32,963 nt of DNA from Planctomycetota bacterium (lineage in GTDB: Bacteria; Planctomycetota; UBA8108; UBA1146; JAJFFE01). Both the position numbers and the translations under genes were made by a program. Of this stretch, positions 15,505-24,431 are shown piece by piece. The notes under the pieces are model-generated. The model was given only the letters and a program-made list of their open reading frames with translations. It was not told the DNA's origin and searched no databases. The first letter of the stretch is position 1. Each line of letters opens with the position of its first letter. The stretch covers positions 1 to 32,963 of the forward strand of contig JAJFFE010000042.1 of the NCBI GenBank assembly GCA_021776775.1. Reading direction: 5' to 3'.

Positions 15505-16931
15505 CGAGCCCCTCGGCCTCGCAGGACAACTCCTACGGTACGAAACAGTATCCAGGCGTCGAGCAAGAGTGACTCCCGGCGCAAATACAAGATGTCCCAC
15601 CGTACGCGCTCTTTGAGGGACTTGGATCCTCGACAGTGAATCTGTTGAAGACCCGTGATTCCCGGTTTCAACTTGAGGCGCCGTTTCTCCCATACGTCGT
15701 ATCGATCGACGACCCGAGCTTCTTCGGGACGCGGTCCGACGATGGACATTTCCCCGCGCAGTACGTTCACGAGTTGCGGCAACTCGTCGAGACTCAATCT
15801 CCGCAGCCACCGGCCGACGCGCGTCACTCGGGGATCGTTTTCGAGCTTGAAGACAGGTTCGTCGAGTTTGTCCAGGTCGACCAAGTCCGCGAGACGCTCT
15901 TCGGCGTCGACGACCATCGTACGGAACTTGAGCATTGAGAAGGGCTGTCCGTCGCGCCCGACCCGAGTCTGTCGAAACAGAATGGGACAGCCGGAGTCGA
16001 CGCGCGTTGCGACGGCGATCGCCACGAACACGGGAGTGAGAAGCAGCAGCAACACCGATGACATGACGATGTCCAGCGCTCGCTTCGCGCCACGGAAGAG
16101 CGGGCGTGATCGGCGCTCGTTGACGGTGACAAACGGTATCCCGCCGACGTCTTCGAAGTCCCGAACGTCGATCAACAGATCGTACGTGGCCGGGACCATT
16201 CGAATGCGAACCCCTCGTTGCTCACAGCACTGAATCAGCTCGAGCAGCTGATGGTGTTGAATGGCGGGATGACCGATAAGAACTTCGCTCGCCCCGGTCG
16301 ACGCGATGAGTTCTGGTAGATCTTGCAGAGTTCCCCGCGCCAGTCCGACGAAGTCATCGTCGTCGCCGATCGGGTGCTCGTCGGCGACAGCCACGATCTT
16401 GAGCCCGAGGCCGCTATCTTCGGCGACGCGTTTGGCGAGGAACCGCGGGATGTCCTTGCTTCCGATGAGGATCGCCGGGATCACCGCCTTGCCAGTCACC
16501 CGAAGCTGACGACAGTAGCCCTCCCAGGCAATCCGAAAGCCACCCGAGAGCGCGACTCCGAACAAGCAAGTCGAGATTACGCTGAGTCGGCTGTACGAGA
16601 AGCCGCGATAGAAGTAGCCGAGCGCCACGATGAATACCATGGCAACGGCACCGGCTCGAATGAGAGCGGTCAAGTTGGCAAGCGCGTCTCGCTTGCGACC
16701 GTGGTAGAGGCCGTACGCATGAAAGAGCGTCAAGACCATAGCAACTCCGAGCACCCACGCCTTGAGGTACTCGGCCGGGTCCGGCGCCAACGTAGAGCTA
16801 TCGCCGAGGAGCTTCCAGTGAAAGCGTACGAGATAGCCGAGCGCAAACGCGTCGAACACAGCTAGAAAATCGATGGTCAATAGGAACCCGAGTCCGAGCG
16901 GTCCCTCGGTCCACGGTCGCCGTAGGATCAT
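15501..16931 (-). CDS. Polyprenyl-phosphate sugar phosphotransferase (WbaP/WcaJ-type priming enzyme)
   Basis: 476 aa. ATG 16931 overlaps the upstream stop (ATGA). The N-terminal half has four to five membrane helices (about 10-130), followed by a Rossmann-like segment (about 140-270) typical of long family members. The catalytic domain (283-476) begins KRALDIVMSSVLLLLLTPVF, then has FRQTRVGRDGQPFSMLKFRT, the Asp-Glu dyad in SLDELPQL (Asp382/Glu383), and SIVGPRPEE and LKPGITGLQQIHCRG. These enzymes start lipid-linked glycan synthesis by moving a sugar-1-phosphate from a nucleotide sugar to undecaprenyl phosphate in the inner membrane. This is the committed step for an exopolysaccharide, O-antigen or protein glycan, so the neighbouring GT genes most likely build on its product. 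The donor sugar is not predictable from this view. Confidence 0.92.
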   Translation of the reverse strand: MILRRPWTEGPLGLGFLLTIDFLAVFDAFALGYLVRFHWKLLGDSSTLAPDPAEYLKAWVLGVAMVLTLFHAYGLYHGRKRDALANLTALIRAGAVAMVFIVALGYFYRGFSYSRLSVISTCLFGVALSGGFRIAWEGYCRQLRVTGKAVIPAILIGSKDIPRFLAKRVAEDSGLGLKIVAVADEHPIGDDDDFVGLARGTLQDLPELIASTGASEVLIGHPAIQHHQLLELIQCCEQRGVRIRMVPATYDLLIDVRDFEDVGGIPFVTVNERRSRPLFRGAKRALDIVMSSVLLLLLTPVFVAIAVATRVDSGCPILFRQTRVGRDGQPFSMLKFRTMVVDAEERLADLVDLDKLDEPVFKLENDPRVTRVGRWLRRLSLDELPQLVNVLRGEMSIVGPRPEEARVVDRYDVWEKRRLKLKPGITGLQQIHCRGSKSLKERVRWDILYLRRESLLLDAWILFRTVGVVLRGRGAR

Positions 16932-18928
16932 CGGTTGCTCTCCGCCGCTCCAACGCGGTAGAGAAACGTTCCTCCAGCGCTGTCCGACAACGAGCCATAG
17001 TCGTTGATGACCTTCATCAATCGCTGCTGCTCTTCGAGAGACAAGTCCGTATGAACGTTCGGCTCGCCGAAGACCAACTCGAAACGAAACAACAGGTGAG
17101 TGAATCCCTGCTCCGCAAACCGGGCCGCGCACTCTGCAGCTGTCGCGCTCTTCAGGATGGTCCGGAGGGTGTAGTTCTCGACCACGGAGTCCGCGTGATA
17201 CGGTCGCTCACACAGGAACACCGGATTTCCAGACGCCGCGAACAGGATTCTCTCGTCCTCGGCGACGTGGCTCCCGATGCGCGCGAACAGTGCCGAGTCT
17301 CCACCGGGGAGACGACGCGCCCGATTGCTCTCGGCCGATTCCAGACCGACGGCATAAGCGACCGGCGCTTCCCGACCGAACAGAATGAAGTGGGACACGA
17401 ATGAGAGCGAGATGCACCCGACCAGCGCCGTGACGTAGACCCGTCGTTCATTGATCGAGACGGTCGATTCCAAGGCGATCGGAACCAAGGCAAACAGCAC
17501 CGCCAGGCCCGGCAGCAAGAATCGAATCTGCTGAGTTGTGGTGAGCCAGAGCCCGATCATGAACGCGGCAAACGCGAACGTCGGTCGAGCCTTCGGCTGT
17601 CTCCAGGCGACGGCGCCCAAGAGCGGCAGCGCTATCAAGAGCGCGGGCCCGACGATTCCGTCGAATCGCTCGATCGACGCAAAAGTGGCGTCGAACGTCA
17701 GCGAAAACGGGAGCCCCCAACTCACCTCACCCCACTGCTCGAGCGATGTTTGAAACAGCTGGGATCGCTCGAGATCCCACCCCGATCCGCCGAAGAACGA
17801 ATAGAGAAAGGGATAGACCGGGTTCCCGACTTCGACCCAGTTCTTCAGGTACCAAAAGCCCCCGCCGACTGCCGCAGATGCGGCGAACAATCCCGCGGTC
17901 CACGCTCGACGAGTCGTCGTTTGAATCGCGACTGCGATCGCCGCCGCCAACGCAATCGGCAGTGCGGTGTACTTGATTCCACAAGCCACGCCGAAGCAAA
18001 GTCCGGCCAACACCACGAGGCCAACCGAACTCTTCGCCTGCGCGTCGGCGCCGCGCTGCTTGGAGTCGACCAGCAGGTCCCACCCAACCAGCAAGAAGTA
18101 GATCAAACCCAACTCGACGTACGCCCACGTTGCCACTCGAAACACCGAGGGGACGGCGAGGAAGATGGCCGGGGCCCACATGGCGGCACGTTTGGTCGCA
18201 AATCGTCCCGCGAGCAATCGAAGCGCACCGGCGGCGAGAACCGCGAACCACCAATGCCACACCTTGGCCGCGATCTCTCCGCGGAGGGCGAGCCCGTTGA
18301 GGAACAGGAGCTCGAGATTCATCGGGAATCGAGAATAGACGTTGCCCGGAACGTCGGTGAACCCGCCTGCCTCGAGCCAGCGCTTGGGCACTTCGAGATG
18401 GTAGTGAAGTGCGTCCTGTGAAACGGCGGGGGTAAGAGCGGTGACGAGCGACAAGCCGAGAACGACGAGCACCGCGGCGCCCTGCACCGAACGCAGTTCC
18501 TCGCGGAGTTGGACGAGCGCACGGACTAGCTGACGCGCAGTCGACGGCCACTGACGAAGGGAACCGAGTGCACAAGAAGCGGCCGTTACTGCTATCCACA
18601 TGGCACCGACGCAGCCAGCGACCGCACCGACGGTGGTGGTCAACATTGCCACGCCGAGACCTATCGCGGACGCGCGAATCAGCCACTCCAAAGAGTCGCC
18701 GCCACGTTCGTGAGGCACGAACCGGGCGAGGATCCACGAACCGAGCGGCAGGTGAACGAGCCAAAGTCCAATAGGGACCGATAGATCAAGGGCTCGCTGG
18801 CTGAGCGCCATGAGAACCGGTTGCACGTCGTCGGGGCGCCAAACCACGTACAGTACCAAGATGGTCACTGCCCAACCCGCCGACGCAATTGTGGTCAGGG
18901 TTCGAACCGTGGCTAAGTCACGAGACAC
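16928..18928 (-). CDS. GT-C family membrane glycosyltransferase
   Basis: 666 aa from GTG 18928, which has AGGAGG six bases upstream and overlaps the end of the GT2 gene by 11 bp. It has about 12 hydrophobic helices spread to around residue 540 and a soluble C-terminus. The first long loop, after the helix near residues 155-170, carries VSQDALHYHLEVPKRWLEAGGF, where the acidic DALHYHLE pattern fits the catalytic loop of GT-C enzymes of the RgtB/PMT type. There is no TPR tail, unlike the two other GT-C proteins of the window. It likely uses a polyprenyl-phosphate sugar on the periplasmic side. Its stop overlaps the start of the priming transferase gene (ATGA), so translation of the block is coupled. 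Substrate and acceptor are unknown. Confidence 0.75.
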   Translation of the reverse strand: MSRDLATVRTLTTIASAGWAVTILVLYVVWRPDDVQPVLMALSQRALDLSVPIGLWLVHLPLGSWILARFVPHERGGDSLEWLIRASAIGLGVAMLTTTVGAVAGCVGAMWIAVTAASCALGSLRQWPSTARQLVRALVQLREELRSVQGAAVLVVLGLSLVTALTPAVSQDALHYHLEVPKRWLEAGGFTDVPGNVYSRFPMNLELLFLNGLALRGEIAAKVWHWWFAVLAAGALRLLAGRFATKRAAMWAPAIFLAVPSVFRVATWAYVELGLIYFLLVGWDLLVDSKQRGADAQAKSSVGLVVLAGLCFGVACGIKYTALPIALAAAIAVAIQTTTRRAWTAGLFAASAAVGGGFWYLKNWVEVGNPVYPFLYSFFGGSGWDLERSQLFQTSLEQWGEVSWGLPFSLTFDATFASIERFDGIVGPALLIALPLLGAVAWRQPKARPTFAFAAFMIGLWLTTTQQIRFLLPGLAVLFALVPIALESTVSINERRVYVTALVGCISLSFVSHFILFGREAPVAYAVGLESAESNRARRLPGGDSALFARIGSHVAEDERILFAASGNPVFLCERPYHADSVVENYTLRTILKSATAAECAARFAEQGFTHLLFRFELVFGEPNVHTDLSLEEQQRLMKVINDYGSLSDSAGGTFLYRVGAAESNR

Positions 18929-19991
18929 CGGCCACCTCCTGACGCTCCGTCGACTCCACTTCTGGATCGACTGCCGGTATCGAACTGACGACCTCGTCTC
19001 CCAGCTGCACCATAGGTGTGACGAAGCCCAACAAGAATCCGAGCGTCAACGCCCACGCGCGCCCTTGAACGAGACCGAGCGCCGTGAACCCGAACAGCCA
19101 ACCGTGACGTCGCACGGCGGACGCGAGCAAGTTGGAACTGAGAAACCACGGGGCGGTCGCAGACGCCGCCGCGACCCAGACTCCGGTCGAACCGACAGCG
19201 ATCGCCGAAACCGCCGCCAGAACGGTGAACGCCACACTCGGTACCTGCCACCGTAGTGTGGCCGGGGTGTGGGAGTCGCTCGCCAACCGATCTCGATAAC
19301 GGCGCACGATCGACGCTTTGCCGCGTCCTATCTTGAACTTCTTGCGGACGTAGGCCCCGGGGGTGTCGGCGTGGCGATGGAACACCGAAGCGCGTGGAAC
19401 GAACGCAAACCTCCCGGCCTGCGCGAGCCGAAACGACATCTCTTGATCCTCGACCGACGCTCCGGCAAACGACTCGTCGAACCCCCGAATCGACAGGAAC
19501 GCCCGGCGGTCGACCGCGAGTGAGTATGTATCGAGAAAGTCGATCTCCCCCCGTCGCTCCATGCACCGTCTCATTCGCTCGAAGCGCTCTTCGTACTCCA
19601 GTTGCACAAATCTCGCGGTAGAGGAACGTTGCTCGGTGAGGTAGGTCCCCTTCGCAGCGATAACTCCTCGCTCGAGTGCTGCTAACAGCGACTCCGCCCA
19701 GCGCTCCGTGGGAACACAGTCGCCGTCGGTAAAGAGCACGACGTCGGTCGTGGAGCTGGAGACACCGAGATTGCGAGCCGCCGCCGCCCCACTCCCTTCG
19801 GCGCGAATCACCGTGGCACCGTGCTCCGCCGCAACGTCCCCGGTACGATCGGTCGATCCGTCGTCGACGACGATGACGTGCAACGGGATCGTTTGCGCTC
19901 GAAGCGAATCCACGCACGCGGCGATACCGCGTTCGTCATCGCGCACGGCGACAACGACAGTGGCTTGAAACGATGCCGCAGCAGTAGTCAT
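18918..19991 (-). CDS. Family 2 glycosyltransferase with C-terminal membrane segments (module 2)
   Basis: 357 aa. ATG 19991 follows a GAGGGG-like ribosome site and lies 8 bp after the pilR stop. The GT-A fold is clear: TVVVAVRDDERGIAACVDSL opening, VIVVDDGSTDRT (about 39-50), SGAAAARNLGV, then LFTDGDCVP as the DxD-type site and ASVEDQEMSFRLAQAG as the general-base motif. Residues about 255-335 are hydrophobic, predicting two to four membrane helices that hold the enzyme at the inner membrane near its lipid-linked acceptor. It is the first glycan gene after the regulator and overlaps the following GT-C gene, so it links the pilus and glycan halves of the run. It is more elaborate than the GT2 at 4163-5029. 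The donor sugar is unknown. Confidence 0.88.
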   Translation of the reverse strand: MTTAAASFQATVVVAVRDDERGIAACVDSLRAQTIPLHVIVVDDGSTDRTGDVAAEHGATVIRAEGSGAAAARNLGVSSSTTDVVLFTDGDCVPTERWAESLLAALERGVIAAKGTYLTEQRSSTARFVQLEYEERFERMRRCMERRGEIDFLDTYSLAVDRRAFLSIRGFDESFAGASVEDQEMSFRLAQAGRFAFVPRASVFHRHADTPGAYVRKKFKIGRGKASIVRRYRDRLASDSHTPATLRWQVPSVAFTVLAAVSAIAVGSTGVWVAAASATAPWFLSSNLLASAVRRHGWLFGFTALGLVQGRAWALTLGFLLGFVTPMVQLGDEVVSSIPAVDPEVESTERQEVAGVS

Positions 19992-19999
19992 GGCGCCCC

Positions 20000-21379
20000 T
20001 CAGACTTTCGAGAGGAGGTCGCGGACTCCGAGTTTCTTGACCTTGTAGCGAATAGATCGATACGACATTCCGAGGATCTTCGCGGCTTTGGTGAGGTTGC
20101 CGTCGGTTTTCTCGAGTGCGCTGAGTAGGTAGCGACGCTCGATGTCTTCCAGGACGTCGTCCAACACGAAGCCGTCGTCCGGAACGACGAAGTCCGGCGC
20201 CGAGCCTGAGCTGCCGTCGGGCCTCGACACAGAAGACGGCGTGAGCTCGACTCGATCGATCACGTCTCCGTCGCAGAGCGCGACGTGCCGTTGGATCATG
20301 TTGTCGAGTTCGCGCACGTTGCCGGGCCAGTCGTACGCCATCAGCGAGAGCTTGGCGGACTCGGATAGCCCACGAACCGAACGGCTCATGTTCTTGGCGT
20401 AGCGGGCGAGGAAGTGGCCCGCGAGTAACGGTATGTCCTCTTTGCGATCACGCAGCGGCGGAAGGTTCAGCGGAATGACGTTGAGTCGATAGAAAAGGTC
20501 TTCTCGGAATCGTCCATCTCGGATGTCATTCTCGAGATCACGATTGGTTGCCGCGATAATGCGGACATCCGAGGCAACCTCTTGGTGACCCCCGACCGGC
20601 GTTGTCCGACGTTCTTCCAGTGCGCGCAGGATCTTCACCTGCGTGCTGGCGGACATGTCGCCAACCTCGTCGAGGAACAGCGTACCTCCGTGTGCTGCTT
20701 GAAAGAGACCCAGACGGTCCTCGACAGCCCCGGTGAACGACCCACGAATGTGTCCGAAGAGTTCGCTCTCCAGTAGATTCTCGGTGAACGCGGAGCAGTT
20801 GACCGCGACGAATGCGTTGTCGTGGCGGTGAGACGACGTGTGAATGGACCGAGCGACCAGCTCCTTGCCGCTCCCGCTCTCGCCACGAATCAACACGGTG
20901 CTGTCCGTCGGAGCGACCTTCTCCACGAGATCGTAAACACGCTGCATGGGAGGCGTGCTACCGATAATGAGTCCCGAGAGTTCAGGCTTGCCTTCGTTGT
21001 CTCCAACGCGAAAGGCACGCTGAATGACGCTTCTGATGTGATCTGTATCGAACGGCTTCTTGACGTAATCGAACGCGCCGAGGCGCATGGCGTCTACGGC
21101 GGTTTCCCACGTCGAGTACGCGGTCATGATCACGACAGGAATCGATGGATCACTCGCCTTGACGGCTTGTAGCAAGTCCATGCCGTCGAGCCCCCCCATT
21201 CGAACGTCTTGCAGGAAGACGCGCGGGGGGGTTTCTGCGATGACGGTCATCGCTTCTTGGCCTGAAGCGACGACTTGCACCGAAAGTCCCTCGTTCGTGA
21301 GAACGATGTCGAGGAACTCCCGCATACTTTCTTCGTCGTCGGCAATCAGGATGTCTAGGCGACCCGAATCCTCGGTCAT
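20000..21379 (-). CDS. pilR: Sigma-54-dependent response regulator, PilR-like (NtrC family)
   Basis: 459 aa. ATG 21379 has AAGGAG four bases upstream. Residues 8-122 are a receiver domain with acidic pocket Asp14/Asp15, phospho-acceptor Asp58 and conserved Lys107. The AAA+ domain (about 137-375) has Walker A GESGSGKE (166-173) and the loop GSFTGA (213-218), the variant also found in PilR proteins where others have GAFTGA. A Fis-type helix-turn-helix closes the protein (about 428-452, LTKAAKILGMSYRSIRYKVKKLG). It lies 90 bp after the histidine kinase gene and follows pilT-pilB-pilC-pilS, so PilR is the best name, by motif and context. In known systems PilR activates pilA through sigma-54; here the next genes are glycosyltransferases. 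I found no convincing sigma-54 promoter in the window, so its targets are unknown. Confidence 0.88.
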   Translation of the reverse strand: MTEDSGRLDILIADDEESMREFLDIVLTNEGLSVQVVASGQEAMTVIAETPPRVFLQDVRMGGLDGMDLLQAVKASDPSIPVVIMTAYSTWETAVDAMRLGAFDYVKKPFDTDHIRSVIQRAFRVGDNEGKPELSGLIIGSTPPMQRVYDLVEKVAPTDSTVLIRGESGSGKELVARSIHTSSHRHDNAFVAVNCSAFTENLLESELFGHIRGSFTGAVEDRLGLFQAAHGGTLFLDEVGDMSASTQVKILRALEERRTTPVGGHQEVASDVRIIAATNRDLENDIRDGRFREDLFYRLNVIPLNLPPLRDRKEDIPLLAGHFLARYAKNMSRSVRGLSESAKLSLMAYDWPGNVRELDNMIQRHVALCDGDVIDRVELTPSSVSRPDGSSGSAPDFVVPDDGFVLDDVLEDIERRYLLSALEKTDGNLTKAAKILGMSYRSIRYKVKKLGVRDLLSKV

Positions 21380-21469
21380 GACTCTCCTTGTGGCTTCTAT
21401 CCGATACTTCGGCAGTCAGCCAAGGTCGACTTGAGAGTCGCCGGGCAAGGATGTGGTTCTCGTCCCGGG

Positions 21470-23140
21470 TCAGACGGTCTGCGGAACCGATTCGAGTCGT
21501 TCAGTCGTACCGAGTTCGGTAGCGGGAGTCCCGATGGGAATCCAGACGCAGAAGCGCGTGCCTTCGCCGGTCGTACTCTCCACTTCAATGGAGCCGCCGT
21601 GGCCTTGCACGATGCGTTCGACGAGGGCGAGGCCCAGTCCTCCCTCGCGGTTCTTCGTCGTAAAGAACGGTGTGAAGATCCGTTTGCGCGTTGCCTCGTC
21701 CATTCCACACCCCTGGTCCGAGACTTCGACCACCCAGCCGCCGTCGCGCTGGAAGAGACCAAATCGAATCTCTCCTCCGTCCGGGGTTGCCTCGACCGCG
21801 TTCACTCCGAGGTTGAGGATCACCCGATAAAGTAGCTCCCGATGTCCCCAGACCACGACCGACTCGTCGTCCGACGGGTCCCAAAGAATTCCGGACGCAT
21901 CGTCGCGACCTCTCAACGAGTCCACGGCATCGGCCATCAATTCCTGCAGATCGACTCGTTCGACGCGAGTGGGACTTGCCGACGAGCACTCGAGAAACTC
22001 GTCGACGATTCGGTCGAGTCGATCGGACTCGCGAATAACGATGCCACTGAGCCGCGCGGCCTGGTCGTCCGGTAATGTCCCTTTGCCGAGTTCCTGCACG
22101 CACCCACGGATCGACGCGAGCGGATTTCTGATTTCGTGCACGAGACCGAGCGCCAAATCCTCGAGTGCTTCCAAATGACGCAACCGTTCCTCGGCGCGAG
22201 CCGCTCTCAATTCTAAAGAGAGATCTTGTAGCACCAGGATCGACAGTCGATCGCCATTCGCACCGTCGTCCACAATGCTGGTGAAAATCGAAACGGGGAT
22301 CTCCTCGCCGTCTCGTCGCGACCAATCGGCGCGCGCCGCACCAGGCGTCGGATCGGCGAGCACCCGCCGAAGCGGAGCGTCCTCGTCTCGTCGAAAGATC
22401 GCGTCGGGATACAGTCCGCGCCACGCCGTGTCACGCGGGTATCCGAACAGCTCGAGTGCGGCGCCGTTCATTTGCACGACGCGCCCCTTGGCGTCGAGGG
22501 CGATGATTCCATGCGCGACACTGGCGACAATCTGATCACTGAGCCATACCGCGCGGTCGCGTCCCGTTCTCAATTGCGTGGCGAGAAACGCGACCAAGTG
22601 TAGCGCTATGCCGTGGCCGATCAGCGACGCGATCAAGAACAGAACGCGCCCTTCGACACCGAGTTGAACCGCACCCGTCCATTCGGCCGGTCGCCATCCG
22701 AGCACCTGGCTCAGCGTCATGAGAGTCAAAGACGATGTGACCACTGCGGCCATACACAACGCGAGGCGTCGTGTCATCGTCGTACACGACGCGATCACGC
22801 TTGCAAACAGCAGCGGTAGGAAGAACGAGACGACTCCCCCGGTCAACCAGACGATGGCGAGGCTGAACGTGAGGTCGATCGAAACGCGAAGGCTGGAGAA
22901 TCTCTTCCCCCGAGTGCGCGTACGGACGAACAGTCCGAGTGCACCGAGTTGGAACACGCACCAGAGCACCATGACGGTACACAACAGCGGTACCGCCCGG
23001 CGGAACTCGGGCGCGATCGTCGACTCGCTAGCGAGTGCGATCAGTCCGACGCCAAGAAGAAGCAACGCCGGTTGAAAAAGAACGAGCGGGAACGCGCATC
23101 TAGGCTCGCTCCCGCTCGTGCTCGTTGGGGTGAGTGCCAC
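21470..23140 (-). CDS. pilS: Membrane PAS-domain sensor histidine kinase, PilS-like
   Basis: 556 aa from GTG 23140, two bases after the pilC stop. The first 190 residues contain about six membrane helices, as in PilS. A PAS domain follows (about 200-310, GIIALDAKGRVVQMNGAALELFGYP). The dimerisation/phosphoacceptor box LGLVHEIRNPLASIRGCVQE has the phospho-acceptor at His335. The ATPase domain has NLGVNAVEATPDGG (N box), VSDQGCGM (G1), FTPFFTTK (F box) and GGLGLALV (G2), all intact. It should phosphorylate the PilR-like regulator encoded next. In characterised systems PilS senses pilin level within the membrane; whether this one does is unknown since no pilin gene is present here. The short 5' gap indicates co-transcription with pilC. 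Confidence 0.88.
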   Translation of the reverse strand: MALTPTSTSGSEPRCAFPLVLFQPALLLLGVGLIALASESTIAPEFRRAVPLLCTVMVLWCVFQLGALGLFVRTRTRGKRFSSLRVSIDLTFSLAIVWLTGGVVSFFLPLLFASVIASCTTMTRRLALCMAAVVTSSLTLMTLSQVLGWRPAEWTGAVQLGVEGRVLFLIASLIGHGIALHLVAFLATQLRTGRDRAVWLSDQIVASVAHGIIALDAKGRVVQMNGAALELFGYPRDTAWRGLYPDAIFRRDEDAPLRRVLADPTPGAARADWSRRDGEEIPVSIFTSIVDDGANGDRLSILVLQDLSLELRAARAEERLRHLEALEDLALGLVHEIRNPLASIRGCVQELGKGTLPDDQAARLSGIVIRESDRLDRIVDEFLECSSASPTRVERVDLQELMADAVDSLRGRDDASGILWDPSDDESVVVWGHRELLYRVILNLGVNAVEATPDGGEIRFGLFQRDGGWVVEVSDQGCGMDEATRKRIFTPFFTTKNREGGLGLALVERIVQGHGGSIEVESTTGEGTRFCVWIPIGTPATELGTTERLESVPQTV

Positions 23141-23142
23141 CG

Positions 23143-24405
23143 TTACTTACCCATGCTGCCGATCAACTTGAAGATCGGTAGGAAGATCGCCATGACCATT
23201 CCCCCTACGAGGAAACCCATGACGCCGATCATCAACGGCTCGATCAGCGACGACAGCGCCTTGACCGTCGCCGAGACCTGCTGGTCGTAGAATTCTGAAA
23301 TCTTCTCGAGCAGCGACTCCAAGGCGCCGGATCGTTCTCCGATGGAGATCATTCTCGTCACCATAGGAGGGAAAATCCCTGACTTGGCGAGTGGCTCTCC
23401 TAGAGTCTCACCGTCGCGGACCGATCGGCTGGCCTCGTTGATCCCTCGCGAGAAGATCAAGTTGCCACACGTCTCCGAAACGATTTCGAGAGCTCCGAGA
23501 ATCGGGACCCCACTCTTGATCAAAGTGGAGAAGGTGCGCGCGAAACGAGAGATCGCGACCTTGGAGAACAGCGGTCCGAACACTGGCATCTTCAAAATGA
23601 GCCAGTCCCTGGATATCTGCCCCCTCGGAGATTTGAAGTAGAGCACGATCCCGATGACGATGCTGGCCGCGATAGCCGTCATGAGCACCGCGTTGTCTCT
23701 CAGCATGTCCGACGTAGCGAGGAGCGTACTCGTGACCCACGGCAGTTCGACGCCGAGCGACGAGAACATCTCCTTGAACTTCGGAATGATGAAAACCAAG
23801 AGGAACAGCGTAATTCCCGAGACCATGAGCAACGACACGACCGGGTAGGTCATGGCGGATTTAATCTCGCTCTTGAGCTTCTCGGCGTCTTCTTGATAGT
23901 CCGCCAACCGTTCGAGGACGACGTCGAGCTGACCACTCGCCTCGCCAGCACGGATCATGTTGACGTAGATGTCGCTGAACACCTTGGGGTGCCTCAGCAA
24001 CGCCTGCGACAAGTCCTTACCAGACCGCACGTCGGAAACGACATTCCCGAGGGACGTCCGCAGCATGATATTGGTCGATTGCTCTTCGATGATCTCCAAG
24101 CCTTCGACCAGCGGGATACCGGCCGAAACCATCGTGGCAAGCTGGCGCGTGACAATGACCAAGTCCGAAGACTTGACCTTTCCCCCTCCGCCACTCGAGC
24201 CGATCGACAACGAGAAGAACGAGCTACCGCCCTTGCCCTCCGACTTGCCGCTGCTACCGCCGCCGCCCTTGGACTGCCCAAGCGACATGATCGTGAGACC
24301 TCGGCGACGGAGCTCGGATACGGCATCCGGCTCACTCTCGGCATCGATAACCCCAGAGACAATTTTGCCCTGTGAGTTCTTACTTTTGTACTTGTACTGA
24401 CGCAT
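23143..24405 (-). CDS. pilC: Type IV pilus inner-membrane platform protein PilC (T2SS F family)
   Basis: 420 aa. ATG 24405 is preceded by GGAGAA at good spacing. The N-terminus YKYKSKNSQGKIVSGVIDAES is typical of PilC/GspF. Two homologous cytoplasmic domains are visible (about 78-200 and 285-385), each with the LVEGLEII / ILGALEIV and GEASGQLDVVLERLADYQ / GERSGALESLLEKISEFYD pattern, and three membrane segments (about 205-225, 255-275 and 390-410). PilC links the PilB/PilT motors to the growing pilus. A Gly/Ser/Lys-rich linker (about 44-75) between the N-terminal strand region and the first domain looks longer than usual and is repetitive. It sits between pilB and pilS with gaps of 26 and 2 bp, consistent with one operon. 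Confidence 0.93.
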   Translation of the reverse strand: MRQYKYKSKNSQGKIVSGVIDAESEPDAVSELRRRGLTIMSLGQSKGGGGSSGKSEGKGGSSFFSLSIGSSGGGGKVKSSDLVIVTRQLATMVSAGIPLVEGLEIIEEQSTNIMLRTSLGNVVSDVRSGKDLSQALLRHPKVFSDIYVNMIRAGEASGQLDVVLERLADYQEDAEKLKSEIKSAMTYPVVSLLMVSGITLFLLVFIIPKFKEMFSSLGVELPWVTSTLLATSDMLRDNAVLMTAIAASIVIGIVLYFKSPRGQISRDWLILKMPVFGPLFSKVAISRFARTFSTLIKSGVPILGALEIVSETCGNLIFSRGINEASRSVRDGETLGEPLAKSGIFPPMVTRMISIGERSGALESLLEKISEFYDQQVSATVKALSSLIEPLMIGVMGFLVGGMVMAIFLPIFKLIGSMGK

Positions 24406-24431
24406 AAGATTTCTCCAGGAGAACCGGCAAA

